Virus record (IMG/VR): IMGVR_UViG_3300030117_002316
Coordinates: 1-48,108 of that record
Length of the DNA stretch: 48,108 nucleotides
Strand: one strand, 5' to 3'
From: a virus
The notes under the pieces are model-generated. The model searched no databases, was not told the origin of the DNA, and was given only the letters and a program-made list of their open reading frames with translations. Shown here in pieces: positions 1-6,546 of the stretch (its first letter is position 1; each line of letters opens with the position of its first letter). The translations under genes and the position numbers were made by a program.

Positions 1-1
1 G

Positions 2-1159
2 AGAGGTATCATCTGTGGGGATACTAGTTGGCCGATCTCCTCTGCTCAGCTTGAGCAGTGGGGCAGTGATCTTGGTGAAGATCTCGGTCTTGATGACCAC
101 GGTATGGAACGACTGACACAAGGCAAGAACCCTATCAGGTTCCTTGAGAGTGGTGGTGATTGGCTTCTCTTCTGTGAGGCCAAGAAGTACCTTCAAGCAA
201 AGAGGACGGGACGCACCGATGCGTTCTGTTACATCGATGCTGCTGCGTCAGGTATTACCCTGAAGGAGCTGTCTACCGGCTTCCCCAACGCAGTTCTCAA
301 TGCTGACAGTCGTCATCCAGATTGGAATCACCCTTATGCTCGCTACTCCGCTGATCTCTTGGCACGCCATGAGATCAAGCAGGCTATCCGTGGGTATGCT
401 GGTATTCCACTCCCGGTTCTCATCGAACAGGTTCGACAAGCGATGAAGCCGGGTATTGTCGCTGGTGGCTACGGAGCCAGCGGTAACAGGATGGCGATGA
501 GTGTACTCGGAAACCCTGTCGATGACGAGTGTCCTGCTACCCCTGAAGAAGTGACTCTGGCTTTGCCTGAGCCATTCAATCGGTGGGTTCCGAAGGATCC
601 TAAGAAAGACTGGGTGGAACAGTTCAGGAAAGACTTCAGAAAGCCCTTCAAGGCTTCGATGAATAAAGTCTTCCCAGCAGATACGAAGCTGAGTAACCAT
701 CTCCAGAAATTCTGGACTGGTCATGTTGGCAAGGACTACCTGTCCGACCCACCTGCATGGGTGATTGATGGTTTCGTGCATCAACCCAAGAGGATTCGTC
801 GTAACCGTGATGAGCATACTGCTCTTCACTACCCCTGTCCCATCACTGGGAAGACTACGACGATCCAACGGAACGTGCTCGAGATTAACCGGGGAACAGA
901 ACTGCTCCCCAACCTTACCCACGCTATGGATGCGTTGATCATGCAGATCTGCGTACTCCTGATGAAGATGGAAGGCATTCCTGTGATTGCCATTCATGAC
1001 TCCGTGGGCGTTCCTTACCCATTCCTGAGGCGAGCTAACCAGCTCTACGTCGAGGCCGTCAACTATGTGATGTCCTTGAACGTCTGGGCTCAGTTCGGAT
1101 TCAAGGGCTACGGCCCTATCCCAGTGCTCGATCCTGACACTGGCCTCCTGCGTCGTTGA
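2..1159 (+). CDS. Single-subunit (T7-type) RNA polymerase 1, C-terminal part; 5' end outside window
   Basis: The reading frame is open from base 2, so the gene enters from the left; the ATG at 104 is internal. Numbering from that Met, the catalytic landmarks of T7 RNA polymerase are visible: D45 in DAAASG (T7 D537), R111 and K115 followed by Y123-G124 eight residues later (T7 R627, K631, Y639, G640), and H298-D299 in AIHDSVG (T7 H811, D812). The spacing from R111 to G124 equals that of T7. The protein ends in a basic LLRR instead of the aromatic FAFA-like foot of T7, and the stretch between the first Asp and the Lys is shorter. It is clearly different from the second polymerase at 8269-10713. 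GC content is visibly higher than in most of the window. A strong terminator follows the stop. Family assignment is firm; its role (early enzyme, alternative promoter specificity, or other) is unknown. Confidence 0.87.
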   Translation, partial: RGIICGDTSWPISSAQLEQWGSDLGEDLGLDDHGMERLTQGKNPIRFLESGGDWLLFCEAKKYLQAKRTGRTDAFCYIDAAASGITLKELSTGFPNAVLNADSRHPDWNHPYARYSADLLARHEIKQAIRGYAGIPLPVLIEQVRQAMKPGIVAGGYGASGNRMAMSVLGNPVDDECPATPEEVTLALPEPFNRWVPKDPKKDWVEQFRKDFRKPFKASMNKVFPADTKLSNHLQKFWTGHVGKDYLSDPPAWVIDGFVHQPKRIRRNRDEHTALHYPCPITGKTTTIQRNVLEINRGTELLPNLTHAMDALIMQICVLLMKMEGIPVIAIHDSVGVPYPFLRRANQLYVEAVNYVMSLNVWAQFGFKGYGPIPVLDPDTGLLRR

Positions 1160-1178
1160 TTTGTTTGTTACCTCTAAC

Positions 1179-1210
1179 GGAGGGGCTGGCGTAAAGCCTG
1201 CCCCTCCTTT
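1179..1210 (+). terminator. Intrinsic terminator after RNA polymerase 1
   Basis: A stem of 11 pairs with one T-T mismatch (left arm 1179-1190, right arm 1196-1207) encloses the loop GTAAA and is followed by TTT. It sits 20 bases after the polymerase stop codon, where a terminator is expected. The T tract is short, so termination may be partial. Confidence 0.75.
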
Positions 1211-1214
1211 CACC

Positions 1215-1257
1215 GAGAGTCAGGTGACTCTCACACTTGGGGAATGTGTTTATTCCC
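1215..1257 (+). promoter_or_regulatory. Two inverted repeats in the leader of the next gene
   Basis: GAGAGTCA and TGACTCTC (1215-1222 and 1225-1232) form a perfect dyad with a 2-base centre. Directly after it, GGGAAT and ATTCCC (1240-1245 and 1252-1257) form a second hairpin with loop GTGTTT. Both lie between the terminator and the AAGGAG ribosome site at 1271. They could be an operator, an RNA-processing site or a leader structure; the sequence does not decide which. Confidence 0.45.
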
Positions 1258-1283
1258 TGTTACCTCTTTTAAGGAGACTCCAA

Positions 1284-1961
1284 ATGGCAGAGTCTTTCTC
1301 AGTTGTCCAAGGCAGTGTGAACTGCGGACATGTCGTGACGTTGGAAAAGAACGTGCTGACAGCTACGATGTCTGGAATCGAGTACTTGATTCTTCGGATC
1401 AAGAACACGAAGACTGGCATGTACAGCCTTCGGTACTTCCCACACCGAGACCGTGACGACTTCTTCGACAAGGGTATGTGGTTCAACCCACGTATGCATG
1501 CTCGGGAAGTTAAGATCAGGCTCGGTCACTTCTCCGATGTCCAAGCCCTTCCATTTGATCGGCTGAACCCGATGCATCTGGCACGTAACTGGGCTAACAT
1601 GTATGTCCTCGGCGGACCAGAGACTCCTATCTTCCGGGGTGATGACTCCGGCAAGTACTTCCAAGTGCTTGAGCTGTGGGTTCCAGCAACAGGCTGGATC
1701 TTCAAGTGGGAGACACCGAAGTCGGAGACACTGGAACATCTGGCTGAAAAGACACGGAACAGATTCCGTGTTCACTTCAACGGGTGCTTCTACCGCTTCA
1801 ATGACACGGACTCGGAATGCCCTCACAAGGGCAAGGTTCCTTGGCATCTCGCCGAGGGATACTCCGCGTCCCTGCATGAGACGGATCCTTCCGATCCCGG
1901 TCCTCTCACTGATGCCGAAGACCCAGACGACGAAGGAATGAAGGAGGCACTCTTCAGCTGA
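1284..1961 (+). CDS. Unrecognised 225-aa protein
   Basis: The start chosen is the ATG at 1284, preceded by AAGGAG at 1271-1276. An upstream in-frame start at 1161 is rejected because it would translate through the terminator hairpin. The protein has no motif I recognise. It is rich in Trp, Phe and Arg in the middle and ends in an acidic tail of about 30 residues with many Asp, Glu and Pro. There is no signal peptide or membrane segment. It forms its own transcription unit, with a terminator on each side. Codon choice resembles the preceding polymerase fragment (many C-ending codons), unlike the AT-rich late genes. It may be an early host-interaction protein, but only its position supports this. 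Confidence 0.7.
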   Translation: MAESFSVVQGSVNCGHVVTLEKNVLTATMSGIEYLILRIKNTKTGMYSLRYFPHRDRDDFFDKGMWFNPRMHAREVKIRLGHFSDVQALPFDRLNPMHLARNWANMYVLGGPETPIFRGDDSGKYFQVLELWVPATGWIFKWETPKSETLEHLAEKTRNRFRVHFNGCFYRFNDTDSECPHKGKVPWHLAEGYSASLHETDPSDPGPLTDAEDPDDEGMKEALFS

Positions 1962-1973
1962 TCCTTCGCCCCG

Positions 1974-2005
1974 GTCCTTGTGCCGTAAAGGCACAGGGAC
2001 TCTTT
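1974..2005 (+). terminator. Intrinsic terminator after the 225-aa gene
   Basis: An 11-bp stem (1974-1984 with 1990-2000, one G-T pair) has the loop GTAAA and is followed by TCTTT. The loop is identical to that of the terminator at 1179, and both follow a gene stop by 12-20 bases. Confidence 0.8.
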
Positions 2006-2063
2006 ATATGCTGGCCGCATGGCCCACCAACGACTTAACTCGTTGACGGGTGGCAATTATTTC

Positions 2064-2314
2064 GGGGCTGCCGCCCTATATATGATGTATGTAGTATACC
2101 TAGTCATCTACCATATGTAGTATGACGGTATAGTTGGGTTTATAGATATATCCCACCATAGTCTTCCTTAGTCTGTATCCTCTATAGTCTGTCTAACTTG
2201 GGGGTATGGATTTAGGATTTAATCATGATGATTTATAACCAGACTTAAAGACTTATGTCAGACCAGAGGGGGCTACCGCCCCTGTCGAGCCATCGGATGC
2301 TCGGGCTGCCGCCC
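2064..2314. repeat. Three copies of a GGGCTRCCGCCC hairpin motif
   Basis: GGGC-TGCC-GCCC occurs at 2065-2076 and again at 2303-2314. A variant with GGGGGC, loop TACC and GCCCCT occurs at 2268-2283. Each can fold as a short GC-rich hairpin with a 4-base loop. The third copy can also pair with GGAGGGCAGCC just downstream (2326-2336), and CGAGC/GCTCG at 2286-2303 gives a competing stem. No T tract follows, so simple termination is unlikely. The copies bracket an AT-rich patch. Confidence 0.6.
2077..2262. other. AT-rich gene-free patch between GC hairpins; possible origin or promoter region
   Basis: No open frame with a ribosome site lies here. The patch is strongly AT-rich against a GC-richer surrounding. 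It holds short reiterated words: TAGTCT three times at about 2159-2189, and TAGTAT or TATAGT several times. In T7 the primary origin is an AT-rich segment just after the RNA polymerase gene, so the position is suggestive only. No clear -35/-10 pair with 16-18 base spacing was found. Confidence 0.3.
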
Positions 2315-2362
2315 TCGCTCCAATGGAGGGCAGCCGATTCGAACGGCTAACTGGAGGTACGT

Positions 2363-2602
2363 ATGGCGAAATCCACGCCGCCTATCGTGATCGACTGCTC
2401 TGAGATCCCTCAGGGTGGGAAGATCAAGGTCCGGAAGGTGACCTCAGCGTCTATCCGCAAGCGGTTCCTTGCAGAGGGGAAGGAAATTCTCCGTCGAAAG
2501 GGAACCGAGATGCAGTATAGCGATGAGGCCGTCGACCGATTCATCGTACGGGCTAAGGAAGCGGGAGTTTCCTTCTCGGATACTAAGGTATTCCGTGCAT
2601 AG
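2363..2602 (+). CDS. Unrecognised 79-aa basic protein
   Basis: The ATG at 2363 is preceded by GGAGG at 2353-2357. The protein is basic in its first two thirds (several Lys/Arg pairs at residues 20-45) and has no membrane segment, cysteine pattern or family motif I recognise. It stands alone between the AT-rich patch and the hairpin block at 2629. It is GC-richer than the small genes after 3364. It may be a small DNA- or RNA-binding early protein, judged only by size and charge. Confidence 0.6.
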   Translation: MAKSTPPIVIDCSEIPQGGKIKVRKVTSASIRKRFLAEGKEILRRKGTEMQYSDEAVDRFIVRAKEAGVSFSDTKVFRA

Positions 2603-2628
2603 ACCCGTCTGCTCTTTTCCAAGCCCCT

Positions 2629-2719
2629 GAACAGAGGGTGCTACCCCGGTCCCTTATGTAGGACGGGGACACCCCTGTTCGTACTGGGCACACGCATGGT
2701 GTGTGCCTAGTACGAACAG
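2629..2719 (+). promoter_or_regulatory. Competing long hairpins downstream of the 79-aa gene
   Basis: CTGTTC at 2675-2680 can pair with GAACAG at 2629-2634, closing a stem that also joins GGGTG with CACCC and encloses CCCC/GGGG. It can instead pair with GAACAG at 2714-2719, closing an 18-20 bp almost perfect hairpin (2676-2718, one G-T pair in the first 18 bp). The two folds exclude each other. No T run follows. This could be a terminator or attenuator, an RNase III site, or the 5' part of the structured RNA that follows. Confidence 0.5.
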
Positions 2720-2753
2720 ACACTGATGGCTCTAGATTGAGCAATCAAAACTT

Positions 2754-3290
2754 CCGTAGTTGAGCGGCTCTCACTGAGAGTAGGAAAATGCTCTGGGATC
2801 TACGGCATAGACTGACAAATCCCGGGCAGTTAAAGATCTGCCTAAGCAAACTTGGTGGTAGATTGAAACCACCCACCCCCGTGAGCTTCGTTGATGTAGC
2901 TTCATGTCGTAGCGGGATCAGGTGAAGTAGACATGAGATAAGCATCGACCGTGAGTATGTCTGGGAGACGCAGGTGCAAGTCCTGACTGCGATGTATAGC
3001 AGTCCTGTCGGATCCAACGGGCCTGTCCCTGACTGGGGCAGTAGTAGAAGAATAGTATCTACACCCAGACCTCTACTCCACCTGATTGTCCCTACTGAGG
3101 TATCAGGGCTACGCATTCGTCTACGTGTGGATCGCTTCCACCAATGCGTAGTTGTGACTGAATATACCTTGGACTACTAGGGGGTAAAGGTGTTGTGAAG
3201 CAACGTGAGCACCCAGCTAGGGCGGAACAATGCGGATCAGCTGTCAGACGGCAGGTTGAAACCAACTTACTAGCAGGCATAGCCTGTCGT
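2754..3290 (+). ncRNA. Candidate large structured non-coding RNA
   Basis: About 540 bases contain no open frame with a ribosome site but many well-formed stems: CCGTAG/CTACGG (2754/2800), CTCTC/GAGAG (2768/2776), GGCAG/CTGCC (2825/2838), GGTGGT/ACCACC (2854/2868), GACTGC/GCAGTC (2985/2999), GTAGA/TCTAC (3044/3058), CCTGAT/ATCAGG (3081/3102), CTACGCATT/AATGCGTAG (3109/3143) enclosing GTGGA/TCCAC (3127/3137), and a bulged GGTGTTG/CAA..CACC element (3189-3213). A TTGAAACCA word occurs twice (about 2863 and 3255), as a loop or docking motif might. Base composition is balanced, unlike AT-rich intergenic DNA. Size and phage location recall ornate large RNAs such as GOLLD or ROOL, but I cannot assign a family. 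The ends are approximate and the strand is assumed from the neighbours. Confidence 0.55.
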
Positions 3291-3363
3291 TATGGCATGT
3301 AGGAATAGTTTGCCTACCAACCTTGGCTCTGGTATCTCAGTAGTTACACTCAGGAGAACTAAA

Positions 3364-3537
3364 ATGACAGAAGATATGACAATGTACTATGAATTCCTTG
3401 ACAACCTCAGGGAAAGCGGGTATACTAACATGTTCGGAGCTGGTCCCTACCTCATGGACAACTTCGGAATCACCAAGTATGAGGCCAACCGCATCCTGAC
3501 ATCATGGATGCAGACCTATGGAGAACGTCATGGGTAA
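3364..3537 (+). CDS. Small phage protein with NMFGAGPYL motif, 58 aa
   Basis: The start is the ATG at 3364, preceded by AGGAG at 3352-3356. The upstream extension to 3292 runs into the structured RNA region and is not used. The protein carries LRESGYTNMFGAGPYL near residues 15-30, then a helix and a C-terminal SWMQTYG. From memory this pattern recurs in small proteins of unrelated phages, where an amphipathic helical protein of 50-70 aa with LR.SG..NMFGA..YL is common and uncharacterised. It is the first gene of the small-gene cluster. Confidence 0.7.
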   Translation: MTEDMTMYYEFLDNLRESGYTNMFGAGPYLMDNFGITKYEANRILTSWMQTYGERHG

Positions 3538-3739
3538 CTCAAGTGCGGCACGCAAGTCCCGCCGTCAGGCCAGCTGGCAGAGATGCCACGGCCCCAATGG
3601 AAAGAAAGATATGAGGGTATTCAAATCCTCGAATGGTAAGTTCGGCAGCGTAGCCGAGCTTGAGGCACATCGTATTTCCAAAGAGAAGGAAGTGCCTCGA
3701 AAAGAAAAATCCTTCGCTCAACTTTGTAAAGGAAGCTGA
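3530..3739 (+). CDS. Unrecognised basic 69-aa protein
   Basis: It overlaps the previous stop by 8 bases. The ATG at 3530 is preferred over the ATG at 3518 because GGAG lies at 3520-3523, about 6 bases upstream. The protein is rich in Lys, Arg and Ser in the first 40 residues (SAARKSRRQ near the start) and has no recognised domain. Spacing suggests translational coupling with both neighbours. A small nucleic-acid-binding role is possible but unsupported beyond charge. Confidence 0.55.
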   Translation: MGNSSAARKSRRQASWQRCHGPNGKKDMRVFKSSNGKFGSVAELEAHRISKEKEVPRKEKSFAQLCKGS

Positions 3740-3740
3740 C

Positions 3741-4190
3741 ATGGGTATGGACGTATATGGAATTGAACCCCGCAATGCTGACGGGCAATACTTCCGGGCC
3801 AACTGCTGGTCTTGGAGGCCCATCTGTGTGGCACTGGAAAAGAGTGGTGCTATTGACCACATCCCCGCACACCAACAGCAACTGATTGCTGAGAACTCTG
3901 GTGGCGGAGCCCGCAGCCGAACCGCCTGCCTGCTCATGGCCCGTGATCTGGACAGCTGGATCAAGGAAGCCAAGCACGCTAGAGGCAAGCCGGTAAGATA
4001 CTCACCCACTGAGCTGGATGATATCTGTCGCATCGCACAAGAACCCTCTGAACACGGAGGCTATGCCTTTGTTGAGGAAGAGGATTGGGATAATGTCCCC
4101 ACACAATCTGCATATCAGGTTGAATGGGAACACCTCGAAGAGTTTGTTACCTTCCTCCGTAACTGCGGGGATGGCTTCGAGGTCTGGTAA
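3741..4190 (+). CDS. MGMDVYG-type conserved phage protein, 149 aa
   Basis: The start is the ATG at 3741 with AAAGGA at 3727-3732. The reading frame is open further upstream but that part overlaps the previous gene. The N-terminus MGMDVYGIEP followed by YFRAN.W.WRP is a recurrent phage and bacterial signature of unknown function. The rest is soluble and acidic towards the end, with LEEFVTFLRNCGDGFEV at the C-terminus. It lies one base after the preceding stop, so the genes are probably cotranslated. I recognise the family pattern but know no activity for it. Confidence 0.7.
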   Translation: MGMDVYGIEPRNADGQYFRANCWSWRPICVALEKSGAIDHIPAHQQQLIAENSGGGARSRTACLLMARDLDSWIKEAKHARGKPVRYSPTELDDICRIAQEPSEHGGYAFVEEEDWDNVPTQSAYQVEWEHLEEFVTFLRNCGDGFEVW

Positions 4191-4202
4191 ACTAGTTAGA
4201 CA

Positions 4203-4239
4203 ATCCTAGACTGTGGGTAAGGTGTAAGAAGGCTAGGAT
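4203..4239 (+). other. Inverted repeat in the 90-base gap before the next gene
   Basis: ATCCTAG (4203-4209) and CTAGGAT (4233-4239) can form a 7-bp stem with a 23-base purine-rich loop. There is no T tract. The gap 4191-4280 holds no other element I can support. Confidence 0.3.
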
Positions 4240-4292
4240 GAGGCGGTAAGGATAGCCAAGAGTAGAAATCATCCCAACTTATGGAGAATCAA

Positions 4293-4592
4293 ATGCTACA
4301 AGAGTTCTACAAGAACAACCCCAACCCAAATCTTTTGGGTAAAGTTACGGATCCACCCTTGACAGACCTGCAAAAATCTGTTAATGTATACGAACCTATC
4401 GAGGCGTATACAGAAAAGTGGACACACAAAGAGAACAGGAAGACTGGAGAATTCCTTGGTGCTGAACCTGTACCGGGGACACGTAAACGAAATGATTTGC
4501 CACCGCTTTACATCCAATGGAAAGAGGACTGGAAAACTCGATTGGATGCTATGAACAGACGCGGTGGTCCTAATGAGAAACAAGGACAATAA
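4293..4592 (+). CDS. Unrecognised 99-aa protein
   Basis: The ATG at 4293 has GGAG at 4283-4286; an in-frame ATG at 4281 overlaps that site and is less likely. The protein is hydrophilic, rich in Lys, Asn and Pro, with aromatic residues but no recognised motif or membrane segment. It opens a new run of coupled genes after a 90-base gap. The last 20 bases overlap the next small gene. Confidence 0.6.
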   Translation: MLQEFYKNNPNPNLLGKVTDPPLTDLQKSVNVYEPIEAYTEKWTHKENRKTGEFLGAEPVPGTRKRNDLPPLYIQWKEDWKTRLDAMNRRGGPNEKQGQ

Positions 4593-4734
4593 ATACTTGC
4601 AAGCCTTTGCATTGCTAAGAAAGTATTCTGAGAAAAACAAATGGACCACTGATAAAAGACTGAAGTGGATATCTGATAACAACAAGAATGGTATGTTTAT
4701 TTCTAAAGTAAACCAACTGATTGGAGAAATGTAA
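4573..4734 (+). CDS. Unrecognised basic 53-aa protein
   Basis: An open frame from the ATG at 4573 to the TAA at 4732-4734 encodes a Lys/Asn-rich helical peptide beginning MRNKDNKYLQAFALLRKYSE. It overlaps the preceding gene by 20 bases and shares TAATG with the next start. Without it there would be a 140-base hole in an otherwise gapless cluster, and codon use matches its neighbours. The ribosome site (GGTGG) is weak, so translation probably depends on coupling. Confidence 0.55.
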   Translation: MRNKDNKYLQAFALLRKYSEKNKWTTDKRLKWISDNNKNGMFISKVNQLIGEM

Positions 4735-5075
4735 TGGTACAATGTGGATATCATGCTGTATGTGGTAGCTTCAACTTCTACCTTGACAACGACAAGATTT
4801 GTGTTGATGGTAAGGGTGGTGTTGATGGTACTTGCTACTTTGAAAAGTGGACTTGGGAATGCCCCGGCCATGAGGATCATGAGCTGGATGTAGAAACACT
4901 GTGGATTGAAGGCCACGTATCTACAGCAGAGAATGACTTCGAGGATTGTCAGAGGCTTTCCCTCTGTGGTATGGAAGCGTGGAAATTCCTGACTGAGAAC
5001 GGTTGGGATGAAGACGAAATCGAATGGGACGTAGATGATAGTTACGATGAGGAGTATCACGATGACTACGATTGA
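4734..5075 (+). CDS. Acidic Cys-containing protein, 113 aa
   Basis: The ATG at 4734 overlaps the previous stop and is preceded by TTGGAGA at 4721-4727. The N-terminal half has four cysteines (C4, C10, C22, C34) and a WTWECPGHEDHE segment around residues 40-50, which might bind metal through Cys and His. The C-terminal 40 residues are very acidic (runs of Asp/Glu). No family is recognised. Acidic small proteins of this kind in early phage regions often target host enzymes, but that is inference. Confidence 0.6.
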   Translation: MVQCGYHAVCGSFNFYLDNDKICVDGKGGVDGTCYFEKWTWECPGHEDHELDVETLWIEGHVSTAENDFEDCQRLSLCGMEAWKFLTENGWDEDEIEWDVDDSYDEEYHDDYD

Positions 5076-5406
5076 AGCAACCCTAGTTAAAACGAAGGTT
5101 GAAACACAAGAAAAGACACAGCGTCTGTTCAAGATGAGCAGCCCTGTATACTATGAAGATTGGGATTTCGACACGGATGATGTATCTGAAATGTCTACCG
5201 ACTTCATCCTCGTATCCCGAGTTGTTGCAAGGGATCATGGAGATTGGGAAACTCTAATCTTTCCTGCCGATGAGGACGGAGAAGTACTTGATTGGATGGA
5301 ACTCTGGGGTGTCCGTGGATGGGAACACATTGGAACTACCCTTAATAATTTCTTGGAGGCTAGGAATGCCACACGATTACAAGCTAGCATTGATAGCTTG
5401 GACTGA
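5062..5406 (+). CDS. Unrecognised acidic 114-aa protein
   Basis: The start is the ATG at 5062 with GAGGAG at 5049-5054; upstream in-frame codons at 5035 lie inside the previous gene and lack such a site. The protein is acidic and Trp-rich (segments YYEDWDFDTDD and WMELWGVRGWEH) without recognised motifs. It overlaps its neighbours on both sides, so translation is probably coupled. Confidence 0.55.
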   Translation: MTTIEATLVKTKVETQEKTQRLFKMSSPVYYEDWDFDTDDVSEMSTDFILVSRVVARDHGDWETLIFPADEDGEVLDWMELWGVRGWEHIGTTLNNFLEARNATRLQASIDSLD

Positions 5407-5626
5407 TGCCGAAACATATGGCGACAGTTCTTGGATGGGCCTCGAAGAAGCCATAGAACAAGCGAACACTGCCCCACCTACCATGCGTAGCGTGGGCTGG
5501 GTTCTCTATAGAGATGAAAAGTATGTGGCTTTAACTTCTGACCTTGGGCCGGAAGAGTGTGGTCACATTACTAAGATACCTGTGTCAATGATTACTACTA
5601 TGAAATGGATTGACAATGAAACCTGA
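5366..5626 (+). CDS. Small phage protein, W.DA...SW..LEEA type, 86 aa
   Basis: The start is the ATG at 5366, preceded by GGAGG at 5356-5360. A longer frame from 5270 is unlikely because it lies wholly inside the previous gene. The layout (IAWTDAETYGDSSWMGLEEA, then a central VGWVLYRDEKYVALTSDL, then I.KIPVSMI) matches a small protein fold that recurs in many phages and has no known function; the match is from memory. It contains no Cys-pair or membrane segment. Confidence 0.65.
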   Translation: MPHDYKLALIAWTDAETYGDSSWMGLEEAIEQANTAPPTMRSVGWVLYRDEKYVALTSDLGPEECGHITKIPVSMITTMKWIDNET

Positions 5627-5924
5627 TTTCTTTAAAGAGATTGATATGTGGGGCAGGGCAAGTGACAACCCTGACTTTGGTATCATCCCTAATAACGATG
5701 AGTACTGGGTGGCACGCAAGCACCCACACTTTAGAGAAGAGATCTACTGGCTTGAGCGTGAGGCAGAGTTCTGGCACACACTGGCTGATAGCTTCTTCTA
5801 TGGTTGTGAAAACGGTGACACTGAATGGATAGAAATGTGTATCACAAAGTATGGTTCTTATTTTCAGGAAGAAGATAACTTAGGTGTAGATTTCTACAAG
5901 GAGTATGTCGATGGGAAGAGTTAA
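5616..5924 (+). CDS. Unrecognised acidic 102-aa protein
   Basis: The ATG at 5616 lies inside the end of the previous gene; a TTG at 5610 is an alternative. There is no strong ribosome site, so translation is probably coupled. The product is rich in Trp, Phe, Tyr and acidic residues (YWLEREAEFWHTLADSFFYG in the middle) and predicted helical. No family is recognised. Confidence 0.55.
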   Translation: MKPDFFKEIDMWGRASDNPDFGIIPNNDEYWVARKHPHFREEIYWLEREAEFWHTLADSFFYGCENGDTEWIEMCITKYGSYFQEEDNLGVDFYKEYVDGKS

Positions 5925-6093
5925 GAGTACGGCTTACCACTGCTGGGAGCTGGCCCAAGGGGTAGAAGAACCTGATTGGGATTACATCGCAGAAGAGACT
6001 GGCCTACCTGATGGCAAGACTGCCAAGGAATGGGCAGAAGAATGGGATAAACTTGAACAACAGGAGTATTACGGTGGCAAAGAAAGTTTTTGA
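5911..6093 (+). CDS. Unrecognised acidic 60-aa protein
   Basis: The ATG at 5911 is favoured over the ATG at 5905 because AAGGAG lies at 5898-5903, seven bases upstream. The product is helical and acidic, with AEETGLPDGKTAKEWAEEWD near the middle. It overlaps both neighbours by about 15-20 bases. Function unknown. Confidence 0.55.
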   Translation: MGRVKSTAYHCWELAQGVEEPDWDYIAEETGLPDGKTAKEWAEEWDKLEQQEYYGGKESF

Positions 6094-6355
6094 AGTCAGA
6101 GTTAATTATGTCGAGCTAGTCTACGGTAGCTGCTACGTCCACGTAGAGGCTGAGACTAAGGTAGAAGCAGAAGAATTGTTTGGAAGCGATCCCTACGCCT
6201 ATGATTGGGATGGCTGGGAACAGCATGACTCTGAGATGCAAGGCTGGGAAATTGATGATGTAGAGTATGATGAGTTCATGACTAAGAGACTGCAAGAAAA
6301 AGAGCAGTTGGATAACATCACTAACAAAATGACCCACGAGGACATGGATGACTAA
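6074..6355 (+). CDS. Unrecognised acidic 93-aa protein, GTG start
   Basis: The start is a GTG at 6074 with AGGAG at 6062-6066; frames further upstream lie in the previous gene. The N-terminus (KVFEVRVNYVELVYGSCYVHVEAETKVEAEELF) alternates in a beta-strand pattern followed by a helix. This resembles a small ferredoxin-like phage fold often annotated hypothetical. The C-terminal half is very acidic. Confidence 0.55.
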   Translation: MAKKVFEVRVNYVELVYGSCYVHVEAETKVEAEELFGSDPYAYDWDGWEQHDSEMQGWEIDDVEYDEFMTKRLQEKEQLDNITNKMTHEDMDD

Positions 6356-6542
6356 GTATGGTATCTATGTGTCTGGCCCTGACCACAAGGGCACATGGAT
6401 GAGTGACTCTTGGCACAAGAGAAGCAACGGGGACTGGTATGCTAAGCCAGCCCTGTATACTACCATGACTGAGGCAAAGGCTGATGCAAGACTTTTCCAG
6501 AAGGATAGTAAGTATCAGTATGTGGCAAAAAAATACAAATAA
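6348..6542 (+). CDS. Unrecognised 64-aa protein
   Basis: The ATG at 6348 overlaps the previous gene by 8 bases, with GAGGA at 6338-6342. The product is Lys- and Tyr-rich. It has YAKPALYTTMTEAKADARLF in the middle and ends in YVAKKYK, a layout frequent in short phage proteins of unknown role. It is the last gene before a promoter-like sequence. Confidence 0.55.
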   Translation: MTKYGIYVSGPDHKGTWMSDSWHKRSNGDWYAKPALYTTMTEAKADARLFQKDSKYQYVAKKYK

Positions 6543-6546
6543 GTCC

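Noticed and set aside
248-1213. Long minus-strand frame opposite RNA polymerase 1
   Set aside because: It is the reverse shadow of a gene with conserved catalytic motifs and has no independent ribosome site or family match.
1161-1283. Upstream extension of the 225-aa gene
   Set aside because: It would translate through a strong terminator hairpin, and a good ribosome site exists at 1271 for the ATG at 1284.
2974-3180. Open frame of 68 codons in the structured region
   Set aside because: No ribosome site, no family pattern, and its sequence is built from the stems of the RNA candidate.
2741-3290. Group I or group II self-splicing intron
   Set aside because: I could not place the conserved P/Q/R/S core of group I or a domain V of group II, and no split gene flanks the region. 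One AAGAATAGTATC word is only loosely S-like.
4296-5132. Minus-strand 278-codon frame with hydrophobic content
   Set aside because: It runs opposite several overlapping plus-strand genes with ribosome sites. Its hydrophobicity comes from reading acidic codons in reverse.
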